Made by a program: the position numbers and the translations under genes
The notes under the pieces: generated by a model
Told to the model about the DNA's origin: nothing
Seen by the model: the letters and a program-made list of their open reading frames with translations, nothing else
Database searches by the model: none
Source of the DNA: Paenibacillus sp. 32352
GTDB taxonomy: Bacteria > Bacillota > Bacilli > Paenibacillales > NBRC-103111
Length of the DNA stretch: 64,000 bases
Assembly (NCBI RefSeq): GCF_002042965.1
Contig: NZ_MZNT01000002.1
Location: 124,001 to 188,000 of the forward strand
Direction: 5' to 3'
In this document: in pieces, positions 53,106-63,052 of the stretch
Position numbering within the stretch: position 1 is the first letter of the stretch
How the letters are laid out: the number at the start of each line of letters is the position of its first letter

Positions 53106-54011
53106 ATGATCGTAGCAGATCCGTGGGCAACGTCCAAGCTGCCCGCTCCATTGTTGAAGCAAATTTTGGAGCGCCGCGAGTTTCTCCGGCATTCTCTGGA
53201 TGCAGAGTCTTTGAGCCTCGTGGGCGAAGACGGGTACAAGCCGCCGAATGAGCAGATCCTCCAGGATGCTCTTGTTTCCATGGCACTAGGGAAAAACGTA
53301 TTGTTAAAAGGGCCAACCGGTTCGGGAAAGACAAGACTGGCCGAAACCTTATCGTATTTGTTCGGGCAGCCTGTTCATGCCGTGAACTGCTCCGTGGATC
53401 TGGATGCGGAGGGCTTGATCGGATTCAAGACACTTGAAGCCGAGCAGGGGCAATCTGTAGTCAAATTCGTTCCGGGTCCTATTATTAAAGCGATGACTCA
53501 GGGACATTGGCTATATATTGATGAAGTGAATATGGCAAAGCCGGAAACACTGCCTCTAATAAACGGCGTTCTCGATCATAGAAGGACGATCACCAATCCG
53601 TTCACCGGCGAAGTAGTTCGAGCCAAGGAGGGCTTCGGCGTCATTGCCGCCGTCAATATCGGGTATGTGGGCACAGTACCTATGAATGAAGCGCTCAAAA
53701 ACCGATTTGTAGTAATCGATGTTCCTTATTTGCAAGGAGACAAGCTGCTGGAGCTTTTAAGGGAGCGCTCCCGTTTAGCAGATACAGATCTTTTGCAGCG
53801 CTTCGTACGATTATCAGCGGACTTGCAGGAGCAAATTCGCTCGGGTCAACTGTCGGATGAAGCGGCTTCGGTCCGTGCTCTTATCGATACCTGCGACTTG
53901 GCAGCCTATATTCCTCCTCCTAGGGCTGTACAACGGGCCATAGCGGACAAGCTCGACGATGAAAGGGAGCAGGTGCTGGTCATGAATTTGGCGGAGACCT
54001 ATTTTGGTTGA
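53106..54011 (+). CDS. MoxR/NorQ-type AAA+ ATPase
   Basis: A 301-residue AAA+ protein of the MoxR/CbbQ/NorQ type. Walker A is GPTGSGKT (69-76); WLYIDEVNMAKPE is the Walker B segment and FGVIAAVNIGY the sensor 1 region. Such ATPases act with a VWA protein, here the next gene, to load metal or remodel a target complex. The pair resembles B. subtilis YojN/YojO. The ATG at 53106 is preceded by GAGAGGATAGATATC. Confidence 0.88.
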   Translation: MIVADPWATSKLPAPLLKQILERREFLRHSLDAESLSLVGEDGYKPPNEQILQDALVSMALGKNVLLKGPTGSGKTRLAETLSYLFGQPVHAVNCSVDLDAEGLIGFKTLEAEQGQSVVKFVPGPIIKAMTQGHWLYIDEVNMAKPETLPLINGVLDHRRTITNPFTGEVVRAKEGFGVIAAVNIGYVGTVPMNEALKNRFVVIDVPYLQGDKLLELLRERSRLADTDLLQRFVRLSADLQEQIRSGQLSDEAASVRALIDTCDLAAYIPPPRAVQRAIADKLDDEREQVLVMNLAETYFG

Positions 54012-54061
54012 AGCGGATAGACATCCATCATCAGACATCAAGCCGGAAGAGGAGAGCCTGA

Positions 54062-55993
54062 ATGCGTTTTTTGGAAAATGAAGTGGACGCTTTCCTTCGC
54101 ATGCAGCTGTTGGACTTGGCTAGAGCCTTGTCCGGATGGGAAGAGCTGCAGCTGGAATTATCTTATCTTTCTTCGTACAACGATAAGGACAAGCTTATTG
54201 CGGTCAGCCAGTTCTGGAGCTATTATCCCGAGCAGACGAAGCTGACGGGGATGAAGACGGATGTATATTTGCGGGCCATAGGAAGCGCGTGGTTTACGGA
54301 TGCTAATGTTATTGCAGGTTATATAGATTGGACCCGGACTGCGAAACTCCCGCAATTGGCCAAGCAGTGGCTTGCCATGTGTGAGGAGGCCAGGCTGATG
54401 ACCTTATGCAGGAAGCATAGGCCGGGGACTGCGGCGGGGTTTGACCTGCGTACCCGGATTCTGGGCAAGCATTACTCTGCGAAGCGGGATATGCACCGGG
54501 ATCGCCGGGAGGAGGCGGATGCATTGCTTTGCGGCTTCGCCTCCGCTCTCCATAATAATGATTCGAAAGAGCTCTATATCCCGGACGGATTCAGATCAGA
54601 GCACCGGGAGTTCATGGAGGAGCTGCTGTACGCTGTCAGCACAATGGAGAGCACCAAGCAAGCCGCACAAAGCTGCCGTAGACTCATGGACCATCTGGAG
54701 AGGGACAATGCCTTAGAAGGCGACTCAAGGGCTCAATACTTTTCATTGCAGCTGCACAGCGGCACCGATCAGCCGTTATCCTGGGAATACATAGGCGAAT
54801 TGAAGCGTAAGAAAAAGCTGAAAAGTCACACCGAGCTTCCCAAGGATTCGAGAGAGGATAAGCCGGAGCAGGGGGAAAGACTGCCAAACTGGCACCGCGA
54901 AACCGAGAAACAGGACGAGAGTCTGCTTCGTTTCGATATCGAGCAGGGCTCCAAATCCGGCCTAATCAGTGATCACGTACGCGAAGCGGATAGTGGAGAT
55001 CAGGCCTTGGGGATTGTCCAAGGCTCCTCTCAGGCGTCGAGCCGCAATGAGCCTGAGCCGCCCAAGCCTCAGGCATTGGATCGTCTCGATACCGGATTTG
55101 CCGGTAAGGGCGACCCCTACGGGAGATTGAATCGAAAGGCAGTCCCTGTGTACAGAGACGCTGAAAGTCCAGATACGAAATCGCGTCTCCAATACGATGA
55201 AGTGCTTCGGGAAGTAACGCCGATGGTGAACAAGCTGAAGAAGACGATCCGAATGACCATGGAGCAGAAGAGAATAGCGCCGCGCAACGAGCTTCTGACA
55301 GGCAGATTGGGCAAAAAGCTGGTCCGCGCCGCGTGGGAGCCTCTTCCCAGATTATTTTATAAAAAAAACAGTCCTTCCATGGAGGTCGATGCCGTTTTTT
55401 GCCTTCTTATCGACTGCTCGGCCTCCATGTATGATAAAATGGAGCAGACGCATCGGGGCATCGCATTGTTTCATGAGTCGCTTCGTTCCTTGCGCGTTCC
55501 GCATGAAATCATCGGCTTCTGGGAAGACGCAGATAAGGTCACGGACAAGGAGAGTCCGAATGTCTTTCATATCATAACGGACTTTGACCGCAGTCTGCAT
55601 GACACGTCGGCAGGTCCCAAGCTGCTTCAGCTGCAAGCGGAGCAGGATAATAGAGACGGATATTCGATTCGGATTGCTGTCGAACGGCTGATGAAGCGCT
55701 CCGAGAAGCAGAAGGTGCTGCTTGTGTTCTCAGATGGAGAACCCTCAGCTTCGGATTATCACGAGGACGGGATCATCGATACGTGTGAAGCCGTTCTGCA
55801 AGCGAGAAGAACGGGGGTCGAGGTGGTCAGCGTCTTTTTGGGCAGCGGTTCTGTGAAGGATACCGAACGGGAAACGATGCGAAACATCTATGGCAGATTC
55901 AGCGTTCAGGTGCCGGATGTATCGGGAATTACCGACCAGCTGGGACCGCTGCTCCGGAAGCTGCTCATGAACCAGCTCATGAACCAGCTCTAA
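54062..55993 (+). CDS. VWA-domain protein, NorD/CobT-like
   Basis: A 643-residue protein. The N-terminal 240 residues are helical, the middle (about 245-370) is highly charged and disordered, and the C-terminal VWA domain carries the metal-ion-dependent adhesion site DCSASM (451-456) and a downstream SDGEPS. It is the usual partner of the MoxR ATPase. The last residues contain MNQL twice, encoded by a 12-bp tandem repeat (55964-55987). The target complex is not encoded nearby. Confidence 0.85.
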   Translation: MRFLENEVDAFLRMQLLDLARALSGWEELQLELSYLSSYNDKDKLIAVSQFWSYYPEQTKLTGMKTDVYLRAIGSAWFTDANVIAGYIDWTRTAKLPQLAKQWLAMCEEARLMTLCRKHRPGTAAGFDLRTRILGKHYSAKRDMHRDRREEADALLCGFASALHNNDSKELYIPDGFRSEHREFMEELLYAVSTMESTKQAAQSCRRLMDHLERDNALEGDSRAQYFSLQLHSGTDQPLSWEYIGELKRKKKLKSHTELPKDSREDKPEQGERLPNWHRETEKQDESLLRFDIEQGSKSGLISDHVREADSGDQALGIVQGSSQASSRNEPEPPKPQALDRLDTGFAGKGDPYGRLNRKAVPVYRDAESPDTKSRLQYDEVLREVTPMVNKLKKTIRMTMEQKRIAPRNELLTGRLGKKLVRAAWEPLPRLFYKKNSPSMEVDAVFCLLIDCSASMYDKMEQTHRGIALFHESLRSLRVPHEIIGFWEDADKVTDKESPNVFHIITDFDRSLHDTSAGPKLLQLQAEQDNRDGYSIRIAVERLMKRSEKQKVLLVFSDGEPSASDYHEDGIIDTCEAVLQARRTGVEVVSVFLGSGSVKDTERETMRNIYGRFSVQVPDVSGITDQLGPLLRKLLMNQLMNQL

Positions 55994-56051
55994 TTTAGAA
56001 AAAAAATTGAAGTCGGATGCAAGTATTCGAGGGTTGAGAGGAAGGATAACA

Positions 56052-57230
56052 ATGTACGGATCACCATTATCAGGACAAGCTCGCAGAATGATGCTCCTAG
56101 GCTCTGGCGAGCTGGGCAAAGAAGTTGTCATTGAGGCGCAGAGACTGGGTGTCGAGACCATAGCCGTCGACCGCTATGCCAATGCGCCGGCCATGCAGGC
56201 AGCCCACCGTTCTTATGTTATCAACATGCTGGACGGGGAACAACTGCGCGATTTGATTTTGAAGGAAAGACCCGATCTGATTGTCCCTGAGATCGAAGCC
56301 ATTGCGACGGATGTGCTGGTAGAGCTGGAGAAGGAAGGCTTCCGGGTCGTTCCTACAGCTACGGCAGCCCGGTTGACCATGGATCGTGAAGGTATCCGCA
56401 GACTGGCGGCGGAAACGTTAAAGCTTCCTACGGCGCAATTCGAGTTCGCTGATAGTCTAGAGGAGCTGAAGGCAGCTGTAGCCAAAATCGGAACGCCTTG
56501 CGTCATCAAACCGATTATGAGCTCGTCGGGTAAAGGACAGAGCATCTGCCGTTCGCTCGATGAGGTGGAGTCTTCCTGGAATTACGCCATGGAGGGCGGA
56601 CGCGCCAAGAAAACAAGAGTAATCGTAGAGCAGTTTATCCATTTTGAATCCGAAATCACGCTGCTGACGGTTCGTTCCGTCTCAGGAACTGCTTATTGCG
56701 CGCCGATCGGTCACGTCCAAAAGGACGGCGACTATATCGAATCCTGGCAGCCGCATCCAATGAGCGAAGAGCAGATTGCTGAGGCACAGCACATAGCCAA
56801 GACGATTACAGATGCTCTCGGAGGCGCAGGGATCTATGGTGTTGAGCTGTTTTTGGCTAAGGATCAGGTCTATTTTAGCGAGGTTTCCCCAAGACCTCAT
56901 GATACGGGCATGGTTACTATGGTTACTCAGGATTTGTCCGAATTTGCTCTGCATGTCCGGGCAATCCTTGGTTTTCCGATCCCTACAATCCGCTTGCTGA
57001 CGCCTGGCGCATCGCATACGTTAAAAGCGGCTGAGGAGCATCAGACCTTTAGAATTGAAGGGATAGAAGAAGCGTTGAAGCTTCCGAATACCCAGGTGCG
57101 CGTATTCGGCAAGCCGGAGACGAAGGTTGGCAGAAGAATGGCTGTGGCGTTGAGTTCGGCCGAAGATACAGAAGAGGCCCGCCGTGTGGCCGCCGAAGCC
57201 GCGGGTAAGCTGAAGCTGATTTACAACTAA
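56052..57230 (+). CDS. purT: formate-dependent GAR formyltransferase
   Basis: PurT, phosphoribosylglycinamide formyltransferase 2, makes formyl-GAR from GAR, formate and ATP in purine synthesis. The 392-residue ATP-grasp protein has [12 protein letters not shown] at the N-terminus, [12 protein letters not shown] as the ATP-binding glycine loop, [11 protein letters not shown], and [13 protein letters not shown] as the metal site. ATG 56052 follows GAGAGGAAGGATAAC; the frame extends 15 codons upstream without a site. It sits outside any pur operon. Confidence 0.95.
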   Translation: MYGSPLSGQARRMMLLGSGELGKEVVIEAQRLGVETIAVDRYANAPAMQAAHRSYVINMLDGEQLRDLILKERPDLIVPEIEAIATDVLVELEKEGFRVVPTATAARLTMDREGIRRLAAETLKLPTAQFEFADSLEELKAAVAKIGTPCVIKPIMSSSGKGQSICRSLDEVESSWNYAMEGGRAKKTRVIVEQFIHFESEITLLTVRSVSGTAYCAPIGHVQKDGDYIESWQPHPMSEEQIAEAQHIAKTITDALGGAGIYGVELFLAKDQVYFSEVSPRPHDTGMVTMVTQDLSEFALHVRAILGFPIPTIRLLTPGASHTLKAAEEHQTFRIEGIEEALKLPNTQVRVFGKPETKVGRRMAVALSSAEDTEEARRVAAEAAGKLKLIYN

Positions 57231-57274
57231 GTTACAGAACAGAACACCACTTGCCACCGTCTGGAGGAACAGCA

Positions 57275-57763
57275 ATGAGTGAAGCAAAACCGGCAAGGAT
57301 GTCACGTACGACGATGACGGACATTATTTTCCCGTCCGATACGAATTACCATGGCACCATGTTCGGCGGTATTGTCATGCGCTATATCGACAAGATAGCC
57401 ACCATTGCCAGCATGCGCCATTCAAGAAGGGGAGTCGTGACGGCTTCAAGCGATAGTCTGGATTTTCTGGCGCCTGTCAAGGTCGGAGAGGCTATTATGC
57501 TGGAAGCTTACGTATCCTGGACCCATCGAAGCTCTATGGAGGTCTTCGTGAAAGTGGAATCCGAAAACTTGTTTACAGGGGAACGCAAGACGACGGCGAC
57601 GTCCTTCCTAACGTTTGTCGCCCTTGATGACCAAGGGAAACCGACGCCGGTGCCCGCGGTTATCCCGGAAACCGATGAAGAGCGGCGTTTGTTCGATAGT
57701 GCGGAAGAGCGCTATCAGGCAAGAAAAAAACGCAAGGCGGAGAGGGATAATAACTCCCATTAA
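57275..57763 (+). CDS. acyl-CoA thioesterase, hot-dog fold
   Basis: A 162-residue YkhA/YciA-type thioesterase. Landmarks are DTNYHGTMFGGIVMRYIDKIA with the catalytic Asp/Asn-His region, and VVTASSDSLDFLAPVKVG. It hydrolyses acyl-CoA; chain length not predictable. The Lys/Arg-rich C-terminal tail is typical. I start at ATG 57275, after GGAGGAACAGCA; a GTG-like codon at 57251 is too far. Confidence 0.88.
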   Translation: MSEAKPARMSRTTMTDIIFPSDTNYHGTMFGGIVMRYIDKIATIASMRHSRRGVVTASSDSLDFLAPVKVGEAIMLEAYVSWTHRSSMEVFVKVESENLFTGERKTTATSFLTFVALDDQGKPTPVPAVIPETDEERRLFDSAEERYQARKKRKAERDNNSH

Positions 57764-57822
57764 ACGATCCCGATGCGCCGTTCGTTGAGGTATGGTATAG
57801 TAAAATGGGAGGGATTACCACA

Positions 57823-58611
57823 ATGAATGCTCATGAAATAGATTACCGGATTATGGGATCGGAGATGCAGTACGTCGAGATTGAGCTCGATCCGAACGAG
57901 AGTGTCGTAGCTGAAGCAGGCAGCTTGATGATGATGGACGCCGGCATTCGAATGCAAACCATCTTCGGCGATGGCAGTGAAGAGAATAAAGGCTTTGTAG
58001 GCAAGCTGTTCGGGGCCGGTAAACGGTTGTTAACAGGGGAGAGCCTCTTTATGACCGTCTTCACCAATCATGGATACCAGAAGGAAAGGGTGTCTTTTGC
58101 CTCGCCATACCCGGGCCATATCTTGCCGATGGACTTGTCGCAGCTTGGCGGCAAGCTGATTTGCCAGAAGGATTCATTTTTATGCGCGGCTAAGGGAGTC
58201 TCTATCGGAATCGAGCTGCAGAGAAAGCTGGGAGCCGGCTTTTTCGGCGGGGAAGGCTTTATTATGCAGAAGATCGAAGGGGACGGAATGGCCTTCGTTC
58301 ATGCCGGCGGAGCGATTTGTGAGAAGGTGCTGTCGCCTGGAGAGATGATACGGGTAGATACGGGCTGCTTGGTCGCGATGACCCAGGACGTGGATTACGA
58401 TATCGAATTCGTTAAAGGGATCAAAACCGCGGTCTTCGGCGGGGAAGGGCTATTCTTTGCTACGCTCAAGGGACCTGGCCGGGTATGGATTCAATCCCTT
58501 CCGTTCAGCCGATTGGCGGACCGAATCGTATCGGCATCCCGAGCAGGCGGACGTAAAGAAGAAGGCAGTATTCTCGGCGGTCTGGGTAATCTACTTGACG
58601 GGGATAAGTAA
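57823..58611 (+). CDS. AIM24-family (TIGR00266-type) protein
   Basis: A 262-residue protein containing ELDPNESVVAEAGSLMMMD, GEGFIMQKIEGDG and VFGGEGLFFATLKGPGRVWIQSLP, the repeated Gly-rich strands of the AIM24 family (TIGR00266). The fold is beta-helical/beta-prism and its function in bacteria is unknown. ATG 57823 follows GGGAGGGATTACCACA. An extended -10 TGGTATAGT lies 27 bp upstream (57793-57801), so it may have its own promoter. Confidence 0.88.
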   Translation: MNAHEIDYRIMGSEMQYVEIELDPNESVVAEAGSLMMMDAGIRMQTIFGDGSEENKGFVGKLFGAGKRLLTGESLFMTVFTNHGYQKERVSFASPYPGHILPMDLSQLGGKLICQKDSFLCAAKGVSIGIELQRKLGAGFFGGEGFIMQKIEGDGMAFVHAGGAICEKVLSPGEMIRVDTGCLVAMTQDVDYDIEFVKGIKTAVFGGEGLFFATLKGPGRVWIQSLPFSRLADRIVSASRAGGRKEEGSILGGLGNLLDGDK

Positions 58612-58659
58612 AACAGGCTATTATTCAATATACATTACATAAGAGAGGTGCTGAAAAGA

Positions 58660-58932
58660 ATGGCATATCAACCACAAGTCGTCGATGCCAAAATTGTCAG
58701 CAACAACCCGAAAAACGGATTGTTTGAAATTGTGGTCAATTTGAAGGATCGTACATCCTGCCGACTTATTTTTGAAAAGGATCCTGCTACAGGCGAAGCT
58801 ATTGTGACGCATGTCAACCGATTGCAAAAAGAGCCTTGCCCTATTTGCCGCAAAGACTATTTGTGCAATTGCATGACCAGCTATAAGGATGAGATCTCTT
58901 CACAAGCGCTGCAGCTAGTTGGAACTCCTTAA
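58660..58932 (+). CDS. small Cys-rich hypothetical protein
   Basis: A 90-residue protein with two beta-hairpin-like segments (GLFEIVVNLKDRTSCRLIF) and a C-terminal Cys cluster, CPICRKDYLCNC, that probably binds zinc. The ATG at 58660 follows AAGAGAGGTG by ten bases. A terminator follows within ten bases. The CPIC...C.C arrangement could support a small zinc knuckle; the role is unknown. Confidence 0.7.
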   Translation: MAYQPQVVDAKIVSNNPKNGLFEIVVNLKDRTSCRLIFEKDPATGEAIVTHVNRLQKEPCPICRKDYLCNCMTSYKDEISSQALQLVGTP

Positions 58933-58940
58933 TGCCGAAT

Positions 58941-58973
58941 AAACCCGTGGGCTATACGCTCATGGGTTTTTTT
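58941..58973 (+). terminator. intrinsic terminator
   Basis: AAACCCGTGGGC (58941-58952) pairs with GCTCATGGGTTT (58958-58969) over 12 positions with two G-U pairs, around TATAC, then T residues to 58973. Confidence 0.9.
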
Positions 58974-59006
58974 CAAAATTTGAGCACTATCGGGTGAGGA
59001 TGGACT

Positions 59007-60710
59007 ATGCTTCGGATTTTAATCTATATAACGATTACCTGCTGCCTGTTCGTGGCGGGTACGGTTGTGCTGTATTCGCACTTTTTCTCGTCCAATCAAA
59101 GAATGGAAATGTCGAGTCAGATAGGACAGCTGCATGGGCAAACGCTGCAAAGGCTGAAGCAAACCTTCAGCCAAGTGGATGTGATGGCCCGGAATGTAGG
59201 CAATGATAATGTACTGCAGCGGATGACTGAGGGAACGGTGGCCAGAGACTCGGCGGAAGAAAGAGCCCTCAGGGAGTACGCAGATCAGCTCATTAAACAG
59301 CAAACCTCACAGCTTCCCTATATTACGGATATGTGTATCACCGTAAACGATAACGGGTTTATTCTGTGTACCAATTCGGAAGCTGCGTCACCGATGCTGG
59401 ATGCCCAGAAGCTACCGCTTCAAAAGCAGGACCGTATGATTGTCAAGAGGGAAATGGACAATGACGTGCTGGATGCTTCTGACCAAATTATTTTCATGGC
59501 TCCTTTGGTGGACCGCAGGTCCAATGTTGTTAAGGGCACCATCCAAATGGTCGTAGCGCTGGATTCGATCATGAAGGACATTTATGTGAAATGGCCGCTT
59601 CTGCATAATGAGCTCATCGACTCGGAAGGCACGTTGATGTACAGCCGGAAAGCCTCCACCCAAACAAAGGAACCGGATTGGAAGCTAACCGAGCCCGCCC
59701 AAATGCAGTGGAAGGACGATTCCATATGGTCGCAGCTTAGTGTGGATTTGCCGGGAACGATATGGGTCTCAAGGATCGAAGTGCAGCAGAGCGTCGATAA
59801 AGCAGAGGGACAAGCCATGCGGCAAACGCTGTTCTTCGTTGTCCTGATGCTATTGGCAGCCGTGGTGCTGAGCGCGTTCCTGTTCCGCTATTATTTCACG
59901 CGCCCGATGCAGCATTTGCGCGCTTTGATGAATCGTGCGGAGCTCGGGGATTTCAAAGCCTATTGGGTTCGAAAGAGCAGCCGCGAATGGGGCGAGCTTG
60001 GAGAAAGCTATAACCAGATGCTCAACAGGCTCGAAGAGCTGATCAAGCAGGTCAAGAAGGAGGAAGCGCTAAAAAAAGAAGCGGAAATGGAAGCGCTGCA
60101 ATACCAATTAAATCCTCATTTCCTGTATAATACACTTAATACGATTAAATGGGTTGCCAAAATGCACAAGACTCCTCAAATTGCGGAAGTGGTGACCTCC
60201 TTGGTGCGTCTATTACAAGCCAGCCTTGGGAAAAAGGGGGATTTCATTACCATCCGTGAAGAAGTCGGATTGATTCATGATTATATGGAGATTCAATCCT
60301 TTCGGTACGGGGAGCAGGTAAAACTTCAATGTGAAGTGGATCCGCTAGCCCATGGCTGTCTCGTTCCGAGAATGATTCTTCAGCCGCTTATTGAGAACGC
60401 GATCATACACGGTATTGAGCCCGCGAAACGGGAGGGGCTTATTACAATTCGAGTATGGCTCGACGTGCCTCGGGATCTCCTCTACTGTCAAGTCGAGGAT
60501 AACGGAGTCGGCATGACGCAAGCGGGGGGAACCGTTGATCACGCGTCTGCGGCAATGAGAGAACGGATGAGCGGGATCGGCCTTCGTCATATCCGGGAGA
60601 AGATAAAGCTCTACTATGGCGATGGCTATAGTATGCATATTAACAGCAAGCCAAGACAGGGGACGACCATACGTCTGACCATGCCTGTACATCAAAGCGA
60701 GGTAGGATAA
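59007..60710 (+). CDS. YesM-type sensor histidine kinase
   Basis: A 567-residue kinase with two membrane segments (about 2-26 and 273-295) flanking an extracellular dCACHE-like domain, then a HAMP linker and the His_kinase motif LNPHFLYNTLN (His371). The ATPase domain has LQPLIENAIIHG, VEDNGVGM and IGLRHIREKIKLYYG. It senses an external ligand and phosphorylates the next regulator. YesM/YesN pairs usually control sugar or oligosaccharide genes; here the neighbours are exporter-like. Confidence 0.92.
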   Translation: MLRILIYITITCCLFVAGTVVLYSHFFSSNQRMEMSSQIGQLHGQTLQRLKQTFSQVDVMARNVGNDNVLQRMTEGTVARDSAEERALREYADQLIKQQTSQLPYITDMCITVNDNGFILCTNSEAASPMLDAQKLPLQKQDRMIVKREMDNDVLDASDQIIFMAPLVDRRSNVVKGTIQMVVALDSIMKDIYVKWPLLHNELIDSEGTLMYSRKASTQTKEPDWKLTEPAQMQWKDDSIWSQLSVDLPGTIWVSRIEVQQSVDKAEGQAMRQTLFFVVLMLLAAVVLSAFLFRYYFTRPMQHLRALMNRAELGDFKAYWVRKSSREWGELGESYNQMLNRLEELIKQVKKEEALKKEAEMEALQYQLNPHFLYNTLNTIKWVAKMHKTPQIAEVVTSLVRLLQASLGKKGDFITIREEVGLIHDYMEIQSFRYGEQVKLQCEVDPLAHGCLVPRMILQPLIENAIIHGIEPAKREGLITIRVWLDVPRDLLYCQVEDNGVGMTQAGGTVDHASAAMRERMSGIGLRHIREKIKLYYGDGYSMHINSKPRQGTTIRLTMPVHQSEVG

Positions 60711-60714
60711 AGTG

Positions 60715-62244
60715 ATGAAAGTGCTTATCGTGGACGATGAACCGATTGTCCGCAAAGTTCTTAAAACGATGATTCGATGGGAGGATTACGGACTGCAATG
60801 GGGCGGAGAGGCGTTCGACGGTTTGGATGCTTGGGAGCGGTTGCAGCGTGAACCGGCCGATCTGGTAGTGACTGATATTCTGATGCCAAGAATGGACGGT
60901 TTGGAATTGGTCAAGCGTCTCCGCCAGGCTAATACGGATGCTGCGGTAGTCGTGCTGAGCTGTCTGGACGATTTCACCTACGTGAAGGAAGCCATGAAGC
61001 AGGGGGCTCACGATTATATTCTGAAGCCTGCGATGGAGCCGGAGCAACTGGCGGATATCCTGGTCGAAGCAAAGGAAGCGCTGATCAGGCAGCGGAAGGA
61101 GAATGAAGTACGAGAGCAGGTGCAGCGTCAGCTTCAGCTGTCCCGACAGGCGCAATGGGGAATGAGGCTTCAGAAATGCTGGCTTAGCGGGCAGAGGGAC
61201 GCCGGGCTGGAGCAGGAGTGGTTTTCTCCGGGCAGAGCGTTAAGCAGCTGTATGATTCAATTTACACCGGATTCACAGCTGTCCGTTCTTGGCTGGCATT
61301 GGCCCGATGCACTTGCTTTTATCAGTCTGACGGAGCATAGGACCCTGCTGCTATATGAGGATAACGGGAGCCGCAGACTAGCGGATGTGGAAGTAACATT
61401 AACGGAACAGTTCGGGTTAAGTAAGGATCGTTATTGCCTGACGGAGGTTCAAGGAATTAGCGGCTGGGAGCAGCTTCAGAATCTGGTCGCTCTGCATGAA
61501 GCGGACAGAAACCGGATGTTTTATGGAGGAAAGCATGCCGGTTTCGACGATGCGCGCTTTGCTGCGGCAGCCCCTGTGGAATGGAACGGTTCCCTCCCTG
61601 TGGAGGAAAAACAAAACCTGTTACGGGCGATTACAGGTCATAATGAAGAGGCTATGCATTATTGGGCTCGGCAAATGATGGCCCACCTGGAACAAAATCA
61701 CCCGCCTGCCGATACGGTCTACAGCTTTGTATTTGAACTGCTGGGACTGGCTGTCGCATTCGCCCGACAAGAGACGGACACAGATCTGGAGCCGTTTGAA
61801 CGCCAATATGTTTCATCTGCGGCGGTGCAGTCCCATTTGACCATGGAATCGCTGGCTGCATGGTTTTTGGAGGCAGTGTCCAATCTGACTGCAATACTGC
61901 AATCCAACGTTCAATTGGCTTCGCGGAACCCTTTTGTCCGCAAGGCAATGAGCTTTATGCGAGAGCACTATCATTTGCAGATCAGCACCTCGGATATTGC
62001 GGACCATGTCAAGTTAAGCAGGAGCTACCTAAGCGATTTGTACAGCAAGGAAACGGGTGAGTCGTTGATCGAGACGTTAACGAATATTCGTCTTCAGGAG
62101 GCCAAGCGCCTGCTGCGCAATAAGGAGCGAAAAGTATATGAGGTGGCGGAGGCTGTCGGTTTCATCGATCCCAAGACATTCGCCAAAACGTTCAAGAAGA
62201 TTGTCGGATGTTCGCCGAAGGAGTATGAGGAACAGAACAAATAG
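60715..62244 (+). CDS. YesN-type AraC-family response regulator
   Basis: A 509-residue regulator: receiver domain at the N-terminus (Asp54 acceptor in VVTDILMPRM, Asp7/Asp8 and Lys in DYILKPAM), a large middle region of about 280 residues without known fold, and a C-terminal AraC HTH (ISTSDIADHVKLSRSYLSDL, VGFIDPKTFAKTFKKIVGCSPKEY). The ATG at 60715 overlaps nothing but lies five bases after the kinase stop. It should activate its own operon or the efflux genes after it. Confidence 0.93.
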   Translation: MKVLIVDDEPIVRKVLKTMIRWEDYGLQWGGEAFDGLDAWERLQREPADLVVTDILMPRMDGLELVKRLRQANTDAAVVVLSCLDDFTYVKEAMKQGAHDYILKPAMEPEQLADILVEAKEALIRQRKENEVREQVQRQLQLSRQAQWGMRLQKCWLSGQRDAGLEQEWFSPGRALSSCMIQFTPDSQLSVLGWHWPDALAFISLTEHRTLLLYEDNGSRRLADVEVTLTEQFGLSKDRYCLTEVQGISGWEQLQNLVALHEADRNRMFYGGKHAGFDDARFAAAAPVEWNGSLPVEEKQNLLRAITGHNEEAMHYWARQMMAHLEQNHPPADTVYSFVFELLGLAVAFARQETDTDLEPFERQYVSSAAVQSHLTMESLAAWFLEAVSNLTAILQSNVQLASRNPFVRKAMSFMREHYHLQISTSDIADHVKLSRSYLSDLYSKETGESLIETLTNIRLQEAKRLLRNKERKVYEVAEAVGFIDPKTFAKTFKKIVGCSPKEYEEQNK

Positions 62245-62276
62245 ACACCAATTCCTAACAAATTGGTGTCTATTTT
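62240..62276 (+). terminator. intrinsic terminator after the yesN-like gene
   Basis: A 14-bp perfect stem, AATAGACACCAATT with AATTGGTGTCTATT, around CCTAACA, followed by T residues. It overlaps the stop codon, so the two-component genes are insulated from the exporter genes. Confidence 0.92.
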
Positions 62277-62305
62277 TATGGTCTGGAAAAGTTTACATTT
62301 AATAT

Positions 62306-62319
62306 AGAGAACGCTTTCA
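62306..62319 (+). promoter_or_regulatory. cre-like site upstream of the MacB-like gene
   Basis: AGAGAACGCTTTCA matches the catabolite-responsive element consensus TGWAANCGNTNWCA at all but two positions. It lies 23 bp before the ATPase gene, between terminator and start, so CcpA could regulate the exporter. Single near-matches occur by chance. Confidence 0.3.
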
Positions 62320-62341
62320 TTTAAGGAGTGACGTAATTGCC

Positions 62342-63052
62342 ATGAATTTTCCGTTAATCAAGCATGACCCGGGCGAGCCGATCATACAGGCCGTTAGCGT
62401 GACCCGATCGTTCGGCAAGGGCTCGGCAGCCGTTCATGCGCTTCGCGGAGCCAATCTGAGCATCCCGCCAGGCCGGCTTGTCGCGCTAAGAGGACGCTCC
62501 GGCTCGGGGAAGACAACGCTCTTGAATATGCTGGGCGCTTTGGATCGTCCGACGGAAGGCGCGATTTATTTTATGGGGCAGGATGTCACCGTCATGTCGG
62601 ACAAAAAACGCAATGAGCTGAGACGCACCCAGCTCGGGCTGATTTTTCAATCCTTTGCGCTTGTACCTTACATGTCTGCTTATGAGAATGTGGAATTCGG
62701 CTTACGTATAGCCGGTGTTCCTTCCTCCAAGCACCGGGAATACTCCGAGCAGGCGCTGGATTTCGTCGGCTTGAAGGCGAGAATGAAGCATCGTCCCTAT
62801 GAGATGTCAGGCGGAGAGCAGCAGCGCGTCGCCATTGCAAGAGCGATCGCCCATAGACCGAAGCTGCTGCTGGCCGATGAGCCGACGGCGGAACTGGATA
62901 GCCGGATGGGACTGCAGGTGATGAAGGTATTCAAGGATTTGGTTCAGATGGAAGGCATGACAATTATTTTAACTACGCATGATCCGGCGATTATGGAAAT
63001 TGTCGATCAAGTGTACGCATTGGAGGATGGACATATTGTCGAAGAAAGCTAA
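62342..63052 (+). CDS. ABC transporter ATP-binding protein, MacB/LolD-type
   Basis: A 236-residue ATPase: Walker A GRSGSGKT (51-58), Q-loop [12 protein letters not shown], signature MSGGEQQR, Walker [13 protein letters not shown] and His in TTHDPAIM. The [11 protein letters not shown] and ALDRPTEG features place it among the MacB/LolD/FtsE group, which act on lipids, peptides or antibiotics with an FtsX/MacB-like permease. It overlaps the adaptor gene by 17 bases. AAGGAG is 13 bases before the ATG, longer than usual. Confidence 0.85.
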   Translation: MNFPLIKHDPGEPIIQAVSVTRSFGKGSAAVHALRGANLSIPPGRLVALRGRSGSGKTTLLNMLGALDRPTEGAIYFMGQDVTVMSDKKRNELRRTQLGLIFQSFALVPYMSAYENVEFGLRIAGVPSSKHREYSEQALDFVGLKARMKHRPYEMSGGEQQRVAIARAIAHRPKLLLADEPTAELDSRMGLQVMKVFKDLVQMEGMTIILTTHDPAIMEIVDQVYALEDGHIVEES

